Assembly (NCBI GenBank): GCA_012517855.1
Contig: JAAYUD010000013.1
Span: 1-51,006, forward strand
Origin: Bacteroidales bacterium
GTDB lineage: Bacteria > Bacteroidota > Bacteroidia > Bacteroidales > Bacteroidaceae
Reading direction: 5' to 3'
DNA: 51,006 bases
Every line of letters starts with the position of its first letter. Position 1 is the first letter of the stretch. The notes beneath the pieces are model-generated. The model saw only the letters and a list, made by a program, of their open reading frames with translations. It was not told the origin of the DNA and searched no databases. Positions 17,640 to 27,988 of the stretch are shown here, in pieces. A program made the translations under genes and the position numbers.

Positions 17640-18530
17640 CTACTTATTATTCCCGTCAGAATCGGGAGCCTTGTCTAAAAGATCCATGAACTGATCGAGC
17701 TTAGGAGTAATAATAATTTGTGTACGACGATTGCGTTGTTTGCCTATTTCGGTAGAATTAGTAGCAATCGGATTGTATTCGCCACGTCCGGCAGCTGTCA
17801 AACGCTTAGGATCTACACCATATTGATTTTGCAAAGCCTGAACAACAGACGAAGCACGCAAAGAGCTCAAGTCCCAATTGTTACGGATATTCGGACGAGA
17901 AATAGGCACATTGTCAGTATTGCCTTCGATGAGCACATCGTAGTCTTTATAATCCTTAATGATCTTAGCAATCTTGCTCAACGTTTCGCCAGCTCTTTCG
18001 TTAATTTCATAACTACCTGACTTGTAAAGCATATTATCAGCCAACGAAATATAAACAACGCCTTTCAGCACCTTTACATCAACCTCTTTCAACTCATCCG
18101 TGCTCAAAGAGCGGGTTAGATTGGCTGTAATAACCATATTGAGCGAATCAGATTTGCTCTTGGTTTCTACAAGCTGTTTGATGAACTTATTTGAAGCATT
18201 GATTTCATCTACTAATTTGGAAATGTTGATATTTCCCTGTGAATTTTGCGACAAACTCTTGTCGAGCGAACCTTGCAAAGCAGCATAAGATGCACGCAAC
18301 TCTTGATTGTTACGAAGAGCTTCGGCTAAACGATCTTCCAAGCTTTTCACTTTAGTGCCACTTTCAGCCAGCCTGATTTGAGCATCTTGGTAAGATTTCA
18401 TCAAATCTGTATTGTCCGCCTTTAGTTTATTATAGTTGGATTGCAGACTTGTGAATTGCTGCTTACTTACGCATCCAGTAAAAGTCAAGCCGATTACCAG
18501 AAGCGACAACACAAATACATAACGTTTCAT
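17640..18530 (-). CDS. OmpA/MotB-domain lipoprotein
   Basis: Starting at MKRYVFVLS (18530), the 296-residue protein has a lipoprotein signal with the lipobox LTFTGC (Cys20). A coiled coil of about residues 22-135 (LKADNTDLMKSYQDAQ) follows, then an OmpA-type peptidoglycan-binding domain of about 160-280. The domain contains GNTDNVPISRP, SLRASSVVQAL and GKQRNRRTQI, the last being the usual NRR motif. It probably links the outer membrane to peptidoglycan. An upstream in-frame ATG would add 21 residues that break the signal peptide, so I rejected it. The gene is 50 bases upstream of eno on the same strand. Confidence 0.88.
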   Translation of the reverse strand: MKRYVFVLSLLVIGLTFTGCVSKQQFTSLQSNYNKLKADNTDLMKSYQDAQIRLAESGTKVKSLEDRLAEALRNNQELRASYAALQGSLDKSLSQNSQGNINISKLVDEINASNKFIKQLVETKSKSDSLNMVITANLTRSLSTDELKEVDVKVLKGVVYISLADNMLYKSGSYEINERAGETLSKIAKIIKDYKDYDVLIEGNTDNVPISRPNIRNNWDLSSLRASSVVQALQNQYGVDPKRLTAAGRGEYNPIATNSTEIGKQRNRRTQIIITPKLDQFMDLLDKAPDSDGNNK

Positions 18531-18702
18531 AATCGATGATTTTAAATTTGTTTCAATTGAATTCATGTCATTACAATTTTTATTTGAGTGCAAGTTACAT
18601 ATTTTTCTCTTAAAATGTACAGTTATTATTAATAAGTAACAATCTATTAGATTAATTAGTTAGAGAAAGAGCTTTATTTATCTGCTAAAAAACCATCATT
18701 TA

Positions 18703-18734
18703 TTTGGTGATTAATATGGCATGTGCTACCTTTG
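18703..18734 (+). promoter_or_regulatory. Promoter of the pantothenate kinase gene
   Basis: TTTG (18703-18706), 20 bases, then TACCTTTG (18727-18734) fits the Bacteroidota consensus exactly. Transcription would begin near 18741, which rules out the in-frame ATG at 18721 and supports the start at 18766. Confidence 0.8.
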
Positions 18735-18765
18735 GAGCATCCTTTTATTAGTAATTTATAGCAAA

Positions 18766-19590
18766 ATGGGATTAATTATAGGCATTGATGTAGGTGGTAG
18801 CACCACTAAAATAGTGGGGCTCAACAATGGTAGCATCCAGTCGCCGATGTTTATTACAGCAACCGACCCTGTGACTTCATTATTCGGAGCATTCGGCAAG
18901 TATATATACGATAATGGGGTCGACTTATCAGACATCCAGCAAGTGATGATAACGGGTGTAGGAAGTGCCTACATCGAAGGACCGCTCTACGGACTACCCA
19001 CCATGAAAGCGGACGAGTTTGTGTCCGACGGATTGGGAGCACGCTATAATACGAATTTAAAAGATTTAATGGTCGTAAGCATGGGCACCGGTACATCTTA
19101 TGTAAAAGTAGAAGGTGACAGTATCAAACATATCGGTGGCATTAGTATCGGTGGTGGCACTCTGCAAGGGCTCGCTCTATTATTACTCAAAACAAGAGAT
19201 TTCAAAAAAATATGCGAATTAGCCAATCATGGCAATATTGCAAATATAAATTTGCAAATAAGAGATATTTGCAAGCACGATTTGGAAGGCTTGCCCCTTG
19301 ACGCTACGGCCTCTCTGTTTGGCAAGATAGACAACAGTAATGCTTCGGAAGAAGATATTGCATTAGGACTTATATATATGGTGTTGCAAAGTATCGGTTC
19401 GTCTGCTGTGCTATCGACACTTAATTCAAACATCAAAGACTTTGTTCTCATCGGCAATCTGACAAAGATTCCACAGTGCAAAGATATTTTTCCTTTCATG
19501 GAACGTGTCTATAACGTAAGATTCCATATTCCACCACATGCAGAATTTAGAACCGCTATCGGTGCCGCACTGGCTTTTGGACCACAATAA
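18766..19590 (+). CDS. coaW: Type II pantothenate kinase
   Basis: The 274-residue protein starts MGLIIGIDVGGSTTKIVGL, the phosphate-1 motif of the ASKHA fold, and continues with VSMGTGTSY and GGISIGGGTLQGL, typical of eukaryote-like and staphylococcal type II pantothenate kinases. It phosphorylates pantothenate with ATP in the first step of coenzyme A synthesis. The glycine-rich GGTLQGLALLLL region supports the family over other BadF/ROK-like kinases. The fRMsr gene follows after 8 bases. The gene symbol is by family; I have not excluded another acyl-pantetheine substrate. Confidence 0.85.
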   Translation: MGLIIGIDVGGSTTKIVGLNNGSIQSPMFITATDPVTSLFGAFGKYIYDNGVDLSDIQQVMITGVGSAYIEGPLYGLPTMKADEFVSDGLGARYNTNLKDLMVVSMGTGTSYVKVEGDSIKHIGGISIGGGTLQGLALLLLKTRDFKKICELANHGNIANINLQIRDICKHDLEGLPLDATASLFGKIDNSNASEEDIALGLIYMVLQSIGSSAVLSTLNSNIKDFVLIGNLTKIPQCKDIFPFMERVYNVRFHIPPHAEFRTAIGAALAFGPQ

Positions 19591-19598
19591 AATATTCG

Positions 19599-20057
19599 AT
19601 GACAACAAAAGAAGAAAAATACACCTTGCTACTAAAGCAAGTACAAGCCCTAATTGAAGGCGAAACGGATGCAGTGGCCAATATGGCAAACATTTCGGCA
19701 TTACTCTACGATACCTTCCACTTTTGGTGGGTAGGATTTTACTTAGTACGTGGTGAACAATTGGTACTTGGGCCATTTCAAGGTCCTGTGGCATGCACAC
19801 GGATAGAATTTGGCAAAGGAGTATGCGGTACATCGTGGAAAGAACAGCGCACTATTATTGTGCCCGACGTAGAAGAGTTTCCCGGACATATCGCATGCAG
19901 CTCTCTTTCGCGTTCGGAAATCGTTGTACCCATCAAACGAGACAATGAAGTAATCGGAGTGATAGACATCGACAGCGAACATTTGAACACTTTTGACGAA
20001 ACAGATGCCAAACAGTTGGAAAGGCTCACCGAAATAATGAATAATTGGACTTTCTGA
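19599..20057 (+). CDS. Free methionine-(R)-sulfoxide reductase (GAF domain)
   Basis: The 152-residue single GAF-domain protein has the three cysteines of fRMsr: C66 in VACTRIEFGKG, C76 in GVCGTSW and C100 in HIACSSLSRSEIVVP. It reduces free methionine-R-sulfoxide, with thioredoxin recycling the enzyme, and protects against oxidation. The ending DIDSEHLNTFDETDAKQLER is also characteristic. Length is standard. It follows the pantothenate kinase gene with an 8-base gap, so they are likely co-transcribed. Confidence 0.93.
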   Translation: MTTKEEKYTLLLKQVQALIEGETDAVANMANISALLYDTFHFWWVGFYLVRGEQLVLGPFQGPVACTRIEFGKGVCGTSWKEQRTIIVPDVEEFPGHIACSSLSRSEIVVPIKRDNEVIGVIDIDSEHLNTFDETDAKQLERLTEIMNNWTF

Positions 20058-20113
20058 GCAAAATAACAAAATCATTGTACCCTTTTTTTAAGCCCTTTTT
20101 ATCACAGATAGTA

Positions 20114-20121
20114 TATCTTTG
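20114..20121 (+). promoter_or_regulatory. Candidate -7 element for the esterase gene
   Basis: TATCTTTG matches the TAnnTTTG -7 motif and lies 45 bases before the esterase start. I see no good TTTG at the expected distance upstream, only T-runs. Confidence 0.45.
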
Positions 20122-20147
20122 CCTCGTATCCAACGATTTCTATTTAA

Positions 20148-21380
<1,233 letters not shown>

Positions 21381-21393
21381 TATTTATTACAAT

Positions 21394-21446
21394 AAAAGAA
21401 AGAACACATCATCGCAAAACATATCCGATGATGTGTTCTTTCTTTT
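21394..21446 (+). terminator. Strong hairpin terminator after the esterase gene
   Basis: A perfect 21-bp inverted repeat (arms 21394-21414 and 21426-21446, with AACACATCATCG in the left arm) has an 11-base loop. The plus-strand arm ends in a T-rich run (TTCTTTCTTTT). It should stop the esterase transcript before the menaquinone genes. Confidence 0.88.
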
Positions 21447-21535
21447 ATATTCTAACACTAATTATAGGTTTACTTCACACACGTATCAGGTATTTTTAGT
21501 AAGTTTGCAAAAAGAACAAAAATGGTACCCGAACT

Positions 21536-22768
21536 ATGAAACATAAACTATTGGTCATCGATGTGGACGGAACTTTGCTTAATAGCAATAAAGAAATTTC
21601 GAAACGCACACTCTATACGCTACGCAATGTGCAGCAGACAGGAGTACGTATTGTCATCGCTTCGGGAAGACCTACTTATGGATTACGGTCTATAGCTCGA
21701 CAGTTGGAACTCAATAACTACGGTGGCTTCATCCTGTCTTACAACGGTTGCCAAATTATAGATGCCCAGACAGATAATATAATATTCGAGAAGCGCATTA
21801 ATCCGGAACTATTGCCTTATCTTGAAAAGAAATCACGCAAGAACGGATTTGCTATTTTTACCTACAAAGAAGACACTATCATTACCGATACCCCCAACGA
21901 CCCGCACATTCGGTCAGAGGCCATGCTCAATCAAATGAAAATTGTCAGTGAACCCGAATTCTCGAGCGTCATAGATTTCTCTCCTTGCAAATGTGTATTG
22001 GTAAGCGACGATGAAGCGGCTTTGACCACTCTAGAAGAACATTGGAAGCGTCGTTTGAACGGTTCACTTGATGTCTTTCGTTCAGAACCTTACTTTCTCG
22101 AGATTGTTCCGCCACAAATAGATAAGGCTAACACACTGAGCTTTCTATTAAAACAACTCAATATTGAAAAAGATGAAGTCATTGCCATAGGCGATAGTGT
22201 TTGCGATGTAACAATGATTCAGACAGCAGGACTCGGTGTGGCGATGGGCAATGCCTTGGAATCGGTGAAACGTTGTGCAGATATAACGACCGAAACAAAT
22301 GACAATGAAGGTGTGGCTCTGGCAGCAGAAAAGCTCATTTTAAATGAAATACATATAGCAGACATCTCACTCGAGCAGCTCAATGAAAAATCGCAACGCA
22401 CTATGATGGGCAATCTAGGCATCACCTATACATTTGTTTCAGACAATCGAGTCGAAGCGACCATGCCGGTAGACTATCGCACCCGCCAGCCTTACGGCAT
22501 TCTTCATGGGGGCGCTACGCTCGCTTTGGCCGAGACAGTAGCAGGATTAGGTTCAATGGCCATCTGCCAACCCGATGAGATAGCTGTGGGGATGCAGGTT
22601 AGCGGCAATCATATATCATCGGCTCACGAAGGAGATACTGTTCGAGCTGTAGGAACCATTGTTCACAAGGGACGTTCGTCGCACATTTGGAATGTCGATA
22701 TCTTTACGTCGACGGGAAAACTTGTTTCGTCTATTCGAGTAGTGAACAGCATTATGAAGAAAAAATGA
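21536..22768 (+). CDS. HAD phosphatase fused to hotdog thioesterase (probable DHNA-CoA thioesterase)
   Basis: The 410-residue protein has two domains. Residues 1-270 are a Cof-type HAD phosphatase: LLVIDVDGTLLNS with D9/D11, IASGRPTYG and AIGDSVCDVTMIQTAG. Residues about 280-410 are a PaaI-like hotdog thioesterase: PYGILHGGATLALAETVAG with the candidate catalytic Glu, then VSGNHISSA. The gene overlaps the isochorismate synthase gene by 4 bases (ATGA) and heads a menaquinone cluster. The thioesterase half is therefore probably the 1,4-dihydroxy-2-naphthoyl-CoA thioesterase step. What the HAD half does in this pathway is unknown; its substrate could be a sugar phosphate or an unrelated housekeeping one. 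Confidence 0.88.
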   Translation: MKHKLLVIDVDGTLLNSNKEISKRTLYTLRNVQQTGVRIVIASGRPTYGLRSIARQLELNNYGGFILSYNGCQIIDAQTDNIIFEKRINPELLPYLEKKSRKNGFAIFTYKEDTIITDTPNDPHIRSEAMLNQMKIVSEPEFSSVIDFSPCKCVLVSDDEAALTTLEEHWKRRLNGSLDVFRSEPYFLEIVPPQIDKANTLSFLLKQLNIEKDEVIAIGDSVCDVTMIQTAGLGVAMGNALESVKRCADITTETNDNEGVALAAEKLILNEIHIADISLEQLNEKSQRTMMGNLGITYTFVSDNRVEATMPVDYRTRQPYGILHGGATLALAETVAGLGSMAICQPDEIAVGMQVSGNHISSAHEGDTVRAVGTIVHKGRSSHIWNVDIFTSTGKLVSSIRVVNSIMKKK

Positions 22769-23871
22769 ACAAAGGAAAACAAAACAACCATACCATTATA
22801 GAGCATTTGCTCAAACAACATCAATCATTTGCCACATGGCGAGTACCCGGCGAACGAGTATTCCATATCGTGAAGCAATCTGCCGATAACATCAAATTAC
22901 TAGACAACATCGACAAGCTACAAGGAAAACGAGGATTTGTCATCGCCCCCTTTAAAGTCGATTCTTCACACCCGATAGTGCTCATAGAGCCTCACAGCGG
23001 CAACGATGTTATAGCATTATACAATAACGAGAAACCTGATTTTGAAGCAGCCAAGGAATTGTCAAACGATATCCCCGAGCAGAGCCTCTATTCTGAATCG
23101 TATTCAGACCGCTTCAATATTTTTATCAATGCCTTACAGGAAAAAGACTTTGACAAACTAGTCCTATCACGGTCAGAGACCTCTTATTACAACAACACAA
23201 TATCACCCGTTGATATTTTTTATAAGGCTTGCAGCAAATATATCCACTCTTTCATTTATTTGTGTTATACACCACAAACGGGCATTTGGATAGGTTCTTC
23301 TCCCGAAATTCTTCTGTCTGGTGGATCAAGCCAATGGAGCACTGTGGCATTGGCAGGGACTCAACCGCTCCAAGAAGGTAAACTACCAGAGGAGTGGAAT
23401 GAAAAGAACCGTAAGGAACAAAGCTTTGTGGCTTCATATATCCGACGGATATTAATATTGAACGATATTATTTATCAGGAGCAAGGTCCTTATTCTGCCT
23501 ATGCAGGTAGTTTGTCTCACCTAAAAACCGAGTTTCATTTTACGCTACACGATACATCAGAAGTGTGCAAAATGCTCAAGATCCTCCATCCTACTCCCGC
23601 CGTATGCGGGCTACCAAAAGAAAAAGCATATCAATTCATTGCCGATAACGAAGGGTACGACAGAAGTTACTATTCCGGTTTCATCGGGTGGTTTGATGCC
23701 ACGGAACGCACTGACCTATACGTCAATTTACGGTGCATGAATATCAACGATAACAATATCACACTGTATGCAGGCGGTGGATTGCTTGCTTCATCAACAA
23801 AAGAAGAAGAATGGCAAGAAACAGAAAACAAACTACAAACAATGAGGCGGCTTATCAACACTAAATTGTAA
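22765..23871 (+). CDS. menF: Isochorismate synthase
   Basis: The 368-residue protein is a chorismate-utilising enzyme that converts chorismate to isochorismate, the first step of menaquinone synthesis. The conserved region includes LVLSRSE, GIWIGSSPEILL, TVALAGTQPLQEGK, NRKEQSFVASYI, HPTPAVCGLPK and YYSGFIGW, ending in LRCMNI and YAGGGLLASS. It is rather short compared with E. coli MenF, as is common in Bacteroidota. The start at 22765 overlaps the previous stop (ATGA), and menD begins 5 bases after its end. The longer upstream frame duplicates the fusion gene and was rejected. Confidence 0.92.
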   Translation: MNKGKQNNHTIIEHLLKQHQSFATWRVPGERVFHIVKQSADNIKLLDNIDKLQGKRGFVIAPFKVDSSHPIVLIEPHSGNDVIALYNNEKPDFEAAKELSNDIPEQSLYSESYSDRFNIFINALQEKDFDKLVLSRSETSYYNNTISPVDIFYKACSKYIHSFIYLCYTPQTGIWIGSSPEILLSGGSSQWSTVALAGTQPLQEGKLPEEWNEKNRKEQSFVASYIRRILILNDIIYQEQGPYSAYAGSLSHLKTEFHFTLHDTSEVCKMLKILHPTPAVCGLPKEKAYQFIADNEGYDRSYYSGFIGWFDATERTDLYVNLRCMNINDNNITLYAGGGLLASSTKEEEWQETENKLQTMRRLINTKL

Positions 23872-23876
23872 AGTCT

Positions 23877-25541
23877 ATGTATTCGGATAAAAAAAACATT
23901 CTGCAATTAGTCGCATTGCTCAAAGCGCACAACGTCATACACGTTGTAGTATGTCCGGGCAGTCGTAACGCTCCCATCGTACATACGTTAACTAATTGTG
24001 AAGATTTTAAATGCTATACGGTTACCGACGAACGAAGTGCCGGCTTCTTTGCCATAGGTCTTGCTTTAAGGCTAAACACAGTAGTTGCCGTATGCTGCAC
24101 TTCCGGTTCGGCAGTTCTTAATTTGCAGCCCGCCGTATCCGAGGCTTTTTATCAACGTATTCCGCTAGTCGTCATCACAGCAGACCGACCCACAGCATGG
24201 ATTGGGCAGATGGACGGACAAACGCTGCCTCAACCAAATGTATTTGGCACATTAGTAAAGAAGTCTGTCAATCTACCCGAAATACATACAAAAGAAGATG
24301 AGTGGTATTGTAACAGACTTACCAACGAAGCCATACTCGACACTCATTTTCACGAATATGGTCCGGTGCACATAAACATTCCTCTTTCAGAACCGCTATT
24401 CGAATTCAATACGCAAGAGCTCCCTAAAGTAAGGACCATCAAACGTTTCAGTGCACTTGAACGCTCAAAAGTGTTGGAAGATTATATAAGAAAGTGTTGC
24501 CGATACGAGAAAATTCTAATTATTTCAGGACAGGACTGCATGCCTCTTTCCAGTGCAGAATCCTATCACAGCTCTCTATTCGAGCGATATACGTGGTTTG
24601 CCGAACACTTATGCAATAGCATTCAAAACGACAAATTGATTTGGAACTTCGACACTGCGCTCTATGCAATGACAACGGAAGAAAAGAAAACGATGGCACC
24701 GGATGTAGTCATCACGCTGGATGGTCATATTGTATCTAAAAGATTGAAACAATATCTTCGCAGCAATCCACCAAAAGAACATATTCATGTATCTCCCAAC
24801 GGTGCGATTGCAGATGTATTTTGTTCGCTTACCGTTGCTATCGAACAAAACACAAGTGACTTTATCCGATTACTATCGGTTGCTACCGATGAACATTCAA
24901 GTGACTATTCATACAAATGGCAATGTATATGCGAGCATATATCCGAACCGAAGTTTGCCTACTCCGAGATGTCGGCAATAGGGGCACTCATACATCATCT
25001 TCCCAAACACAGTATACTTCATTTGGCCAACAGCTCGACAGTACGCTATGCCCAATTATTTAAAATACCATCGTCTGCGACAGTTTGTTGCAACCGAGGA
25101 ATAAACGGCATAGAAGGTTCTCTTTCTACAGCGATAGGTTGTGCTTCGGCCAATCCGAATCAACTGAACTTTATTATCATAGGAGACCTCAGTTTCTTTT
25201 ATGATATGAATGCACTATGGAACAACAATTACAGTTCCAATATTCGAATTCTGCTGCTCAATAACGGTAGCGGCGAAATATTTCATTCGCTTCCCGGACT
25301 CGATATGACAACAAGTTCGCGTCGTGCCATCACAGCGACCCACACTACCTCAGCCAAAGGATGGGCAGAAGAAAGAGGATTTGAATATATTTGCATCAAC
25401 GGCGCAACTTCACTTGAACAGAATATCAAATCGTTCACGACAAACCGCGCTTCCGACAAGCCTATATTGATGGAAGTATATACCGATGCCGCTATGGATA
25501 TGAAACTTTTAAAAGATTATTATCATCAACTAAAACACTAA
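23877..25541 (+). CDS. menD: 2-succinyl-5-enolpyruvyl-6-hydroxy-3-cyclohexene-1-carboxylate synthase
   Basis: The 554-residue thiamine-diphosphate enzyme joins isochorismate and 2-oxoglutarate (SEPHCHC synthase). The N-terminal Pyr domain has [11 protein letters not shown] and [15 protein letters not shown] with the catalytic Glu. ITADRP and QPNVFG follow. The PP domain has [16 protein letters not shown] and the ThDP/Mg motif [15 protein letters not shown]. Length is normal. It lies in the men cluster, 5 bases after menF and 5 bases before menB. Confidence 0.96.
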   Translation: MYSDKKNILQLVALLKAHNVIHVVVCPGSRNAPIVHTLTNCEDFKCYTVTDERSAGFFAIGLALRLNTVVAVCCTSGSAVLNLQPAVSEAFYQRIPLVVITADRPTAWIGQMDGQTLPQPNVFGTLVKKSVNLPEIHTKEDEWYCNRLTNEAILDTHFHEYGPVHINIPLSEPLFEFNTQELPKVRTIKRFSALERSKVLEDYIRKCCRYEKILIISGQDCMPLSSAESYHSSLFERYTWFAEHLCNSIQNDKLIWNFDTALYAMTTEEKKTMAPDVVITLDGHIVSKRLKQYLRSNPPKEHIHVSPNGAIADVFCSLTVAIEQNTSDFIRLLSVATDEHSSDYSYKWQCICEHISEPKFAYSEMSAIGALIHHLPKHSILHLANSSTVRYAQLFKIPSSATVCCNRGINGIEGSLSTAIGCASANPNQLNFIIIGDLSFFYDMNALWNNNYSSNIRILLLNNGSGEIFHSLPGLDMTTSSRRAITATHTTSAKGWAEERGFEYICINGATSLEQNIKSFTTNRASDKPILMEVYTDAAMDMKLLKDYYHQLKH

Positions 25542-25546
25542 GAGAT

Positions 25547-26371
25547 ATGTCAACAAAAAGAGAATGGAAAACCATAAAAGAATACGAAGACATACTGTTC
25601 GAATTCTACAATGGAATTGCCCGCATCACGATCAATCGTGAACGTTATCGCAATGCCTTTACCCCAACAACAACAGCCGAAATGGGTAATGCCATGAGCA
25701 TCTGCCGCGAGAACCAAGACATCAATGTCATTGTTCTGACAGGCGCCGGAGATAAAGCATTCTGCTCGGGTGGAGATCAAAATGTAAAAGGACGAGGTGG
25801 ATATATCGGTAAAGACGGAGTGCCTCGCCTCAGTGTACTCGATGTACAGAAACAGATACGTAGCATACCAAAACCCGTTATTGCGGCAGTCAATGGATTT
25901 GCAATAGGTGGAGGCCATGTATTACATGTGGTTTGCGACCTTTCCATTGCTTCCGAGAATGCGATATTCGGACAAACTGGTCCACGTGTAGGAAGCTTTG
26001 ATGCAGGCTTCGGAGCATCCTATCTGGCACGCATAGTCGGACAAAAAAAAGCTCGCGAAATATGGTTCCTCTGTCGCAAGTACAATGCTCAAGAAGCACT
26101 TGATATGGGATTGGTCAATAAAGTTGTCCCGCTGGATCAGTTGGAAGACGAATACGTGGCATGGGCCGAGGAAATGATGCAACTCAGTCCGCTAGCCCTT
26201 CGAATGATAAAAGCCGGACTGAATGCCGAACTTGACGGACAAGCAGGTATTCAAGAACTGGCAGGAGATGCTACTTTACTGTACTATCTTACCGACGAAG
26301 CGCAAGAAGGAAAAGACGCTTTTCTAGAGAAGCGCAAACCGGACTTCAAACAATATCCGAAATTTCCTTGA
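25547..26371 (+). CDS. menB: 1,4-dihydroxy-2-naphthoyl-CoA synthase
   Basis: The 274-residue crotonase-family enzyme cyclises o-succinylbenzoyl-CoA to DHNA-CoA. Conserved MenB features are [47 protein letters not shown] (oxyanion hole), [15 protein letters not shown] and [19 protein letters not shown]. Length matches the family. It closes the first men cluster. The two enzymes that make its substrate, MenC and MenE, are encoded at 49.6-51.0 kb rather than next to it. Confidence 0.97.
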   Translation: MSTKREWKTIKEYEDILFEFYNGIARITINRERYRNAFTPTTTAEMGNAMSICRENQDINVIVLTGAGDKAFCSGGDQNVKGRGGYIGKDGVPRLSVLDVQKQIRSIPKPVIAAVNGFAIGGGHVLHVVCDLSIASENAIFGQTGPRVGSFDAGFGASYLARIVGQKKAREIWFLCRKYNAQEALDMGLVNKVVPLDQLEDEYVAWAEEMMQLSPLALRMIKAGLNAELDGQAGIQELAGDATLLYYLTDEAQEGKDAFLEKRKPDFKQYPKFP

Positions 26372-26517
26372 TACAATAAATTCATTTTTCCCTTGTATAT
26401 TACTCGCTTTTATCCAAAACAAGAGAAATTGCCATATATAAGGGAAGAATGGTTATTTCAATATACCTTTGTAAAGGCTATTTTTGTATTGTCAGATTCA
26501 TTTATTACAAGAAAATT

Positions 26518-27969
26518 ATGAAAGCAGACATAGGATTAATAGGCTTAGCCGTAATGGGCGAAAATTTAGCTCTCAATATGGAGAACAAAGGTTATACGGT
26601 AGCGGTATACAACCGTAGCGTATTAGGAGAAGAAGGTATAGTCGATCGTTTTATCAACGGTCGAGGTAAAAATAAAAAGTTTATCGGCACACATTCCATC
26701 GAACAATTGGTGCAATCGGTGACCTCCCCCCGCAAAATAATGATGATGGTAAAATCGGGAAGTCCTGTCGATGAGTTAATAGAGCAGTTACTTCCGTATC
26801 TGTCCCAAGGAGATGTCATCATAGACGGAGGTAACTCTGATTTTCATGACACAGACCGTAGAGTGAAGAGCTTGGAGGAAAAAGGGCTTTATTTTGTAGG
26901 TACAGGCATATCGGGAGGAGAAGAAGGAGCTTTGCACGGTCCCTCTATCATGCCGGGCGGTTCTGTTGAAGCATGGCCGATAGTAAAAGACATATTCCAG
27001 AATATTTCGGCAAAAATAGACGACGGATCTCCCTGTTGCGAATGGATGGGCTCAGGTTCTGCCGGACATTTTGTAAAGACCGTACACAATGGCATCGAAT
27101 ATGGCGACATGCAACTCATTGCAGAGTCCTATGCGCTAATGAAACATCGTATGGGGCTGGACAATGACCATTTGGCGCAGATATTCGAAGATTGGAACAA
27201 AGGCGAATTGAGCAGCTTTCTCATACAAATCACAGCTCAGATCTTTCGTTATCGTGAGGCCGACGGTTCTCCTTTAATCGATCATATTTTAGACGTGGCG
27301 GGGCAAAAAGGCACTGGCAAATGGAGTGCCATAACAGCGCTCAACGAGAGCAATCCAATGACTCTTATCACCGAAGCCGTTCATGCGCGGTCCCTTTCGG
27401 CACTTATCAACGATCGTATGAAAGCTTCCGAAATATATCCGGACACGCCCAAACAAGGCACCTCACTAGCGGTAGAAGATATACGCCAAGCGCTATATGC
27501 TGCCAAAATAGTTTCGTATGCACAAGGTTTCGCACTGATGTACAGCGCATCCCAACATTATGGATGGACTTTAAATTTAGGTGCTATTGCCCGAATATGG
27601 CGCAACGGATGTATTATTCGTTCGACATTCTTACAAAAGATAACAAACGCCTACCTAGAGAATACAAATCTGGAGAATTTATTATTCGATCCTTTCTTTG
27701 CTTCTCAAATAAAAGCATCTTTGGCTTCATGGCGCAAAGTCGTAGCCGACGGACTCATGAGCGGAATTCCATTGCCTGCAATGAGTGCAGCCCTTACATA
27801 TTTCGACGGTTTGCGCACGCTCCATCTTCCAACCAACCTGATTCAAGCCCAACGAGACTTTTTTGGAGCCCACACGTATGAAAGGACCGATACTATTCGT
27901 GGAAAGTTCTTTCATACCAATTGGACAGGCAAAGGTGGCGATACAGCTTCGGGTACTTACAATGCTTAA
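26518..27969 (+). CDS. gnd: 6-phosphogluconate dehydrogenase (decarboxylating)
   Basis: The 483-residue protein oxidises 6-phosphogluconate to ribulose-5-phosphate with NADP. It starts MKADIGLIGLAVMGENLALN with the Rossmann GxxxMG pattern, followed by VYNRS, IIDGGNSDFHDT, FVGTGISGGEEGALHGPSIM, HNGIEYGDMQLI, GQKGTGKW and DYFGAHTYER-like DFFGAHTYERTD near the end. Length suits the long bacterial form. I start at ATG 26518; an upstream ATG at 26449 would add a non-homologous tail. It leads the oxidative pentose phosphate genes, with zwf 19 bases downstream. Confidence 0.97.
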   Translation: MKADIGLIGLAVMGENLALNMENKGYTVAVYNRSVLGEEGIVDRFINGRGKNKKFIGTHSIEQLVQSVTSPRKIMMMVKSGSPVDELIEQLLPYLSQGDVIIDGGNSDFHDTDRRVKSLEEKGLYFVGTGISGGEEGALHGPSIMPGGSVEAWPIVKDIFQNISAKIDDGSPCCEWMGSGSAGHFVKTVHNGIEYGDMQLIAESYALMKHRMGLDNDHLAQIFEDWNKGELSSFLIQITAQIFRYREADGSPLIDHILDVAGQKGTGKWSAITALNESNPMTLITEAVHARSLSALINDRMKASEIYPDTPKQGTSLAVEDIRQALYAAKIVSYAQGFALMYSASQHYGWTLNLGAIARIWRNGCIIRSTFLQKITNAYLENTNLENLLFDPFFASQIKASLASWRKVVADGLMSGIPLPAMSAALTYFDGLRTLHLPTNLIQAQRDFFGAHTYERTDTIRGKFFHTNWTGKGGDTASGTYNA

Positions 27970-27988
27970 TTAAAAAGAGGGTATTATT

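Noticed and set aside
18721-18765. Upstream start of the pantothenate kinase at 18721
   Set aside because: The -7 element TACCTTTG lies at 18727-18734, so the transcript begins after that ATG.
26449-26517. Longer N-terminus for Gnd
   Set aside because: The added 23 residues are hydrophobic and absent from the family; MKADIGLIGLAVMG is the normal start.
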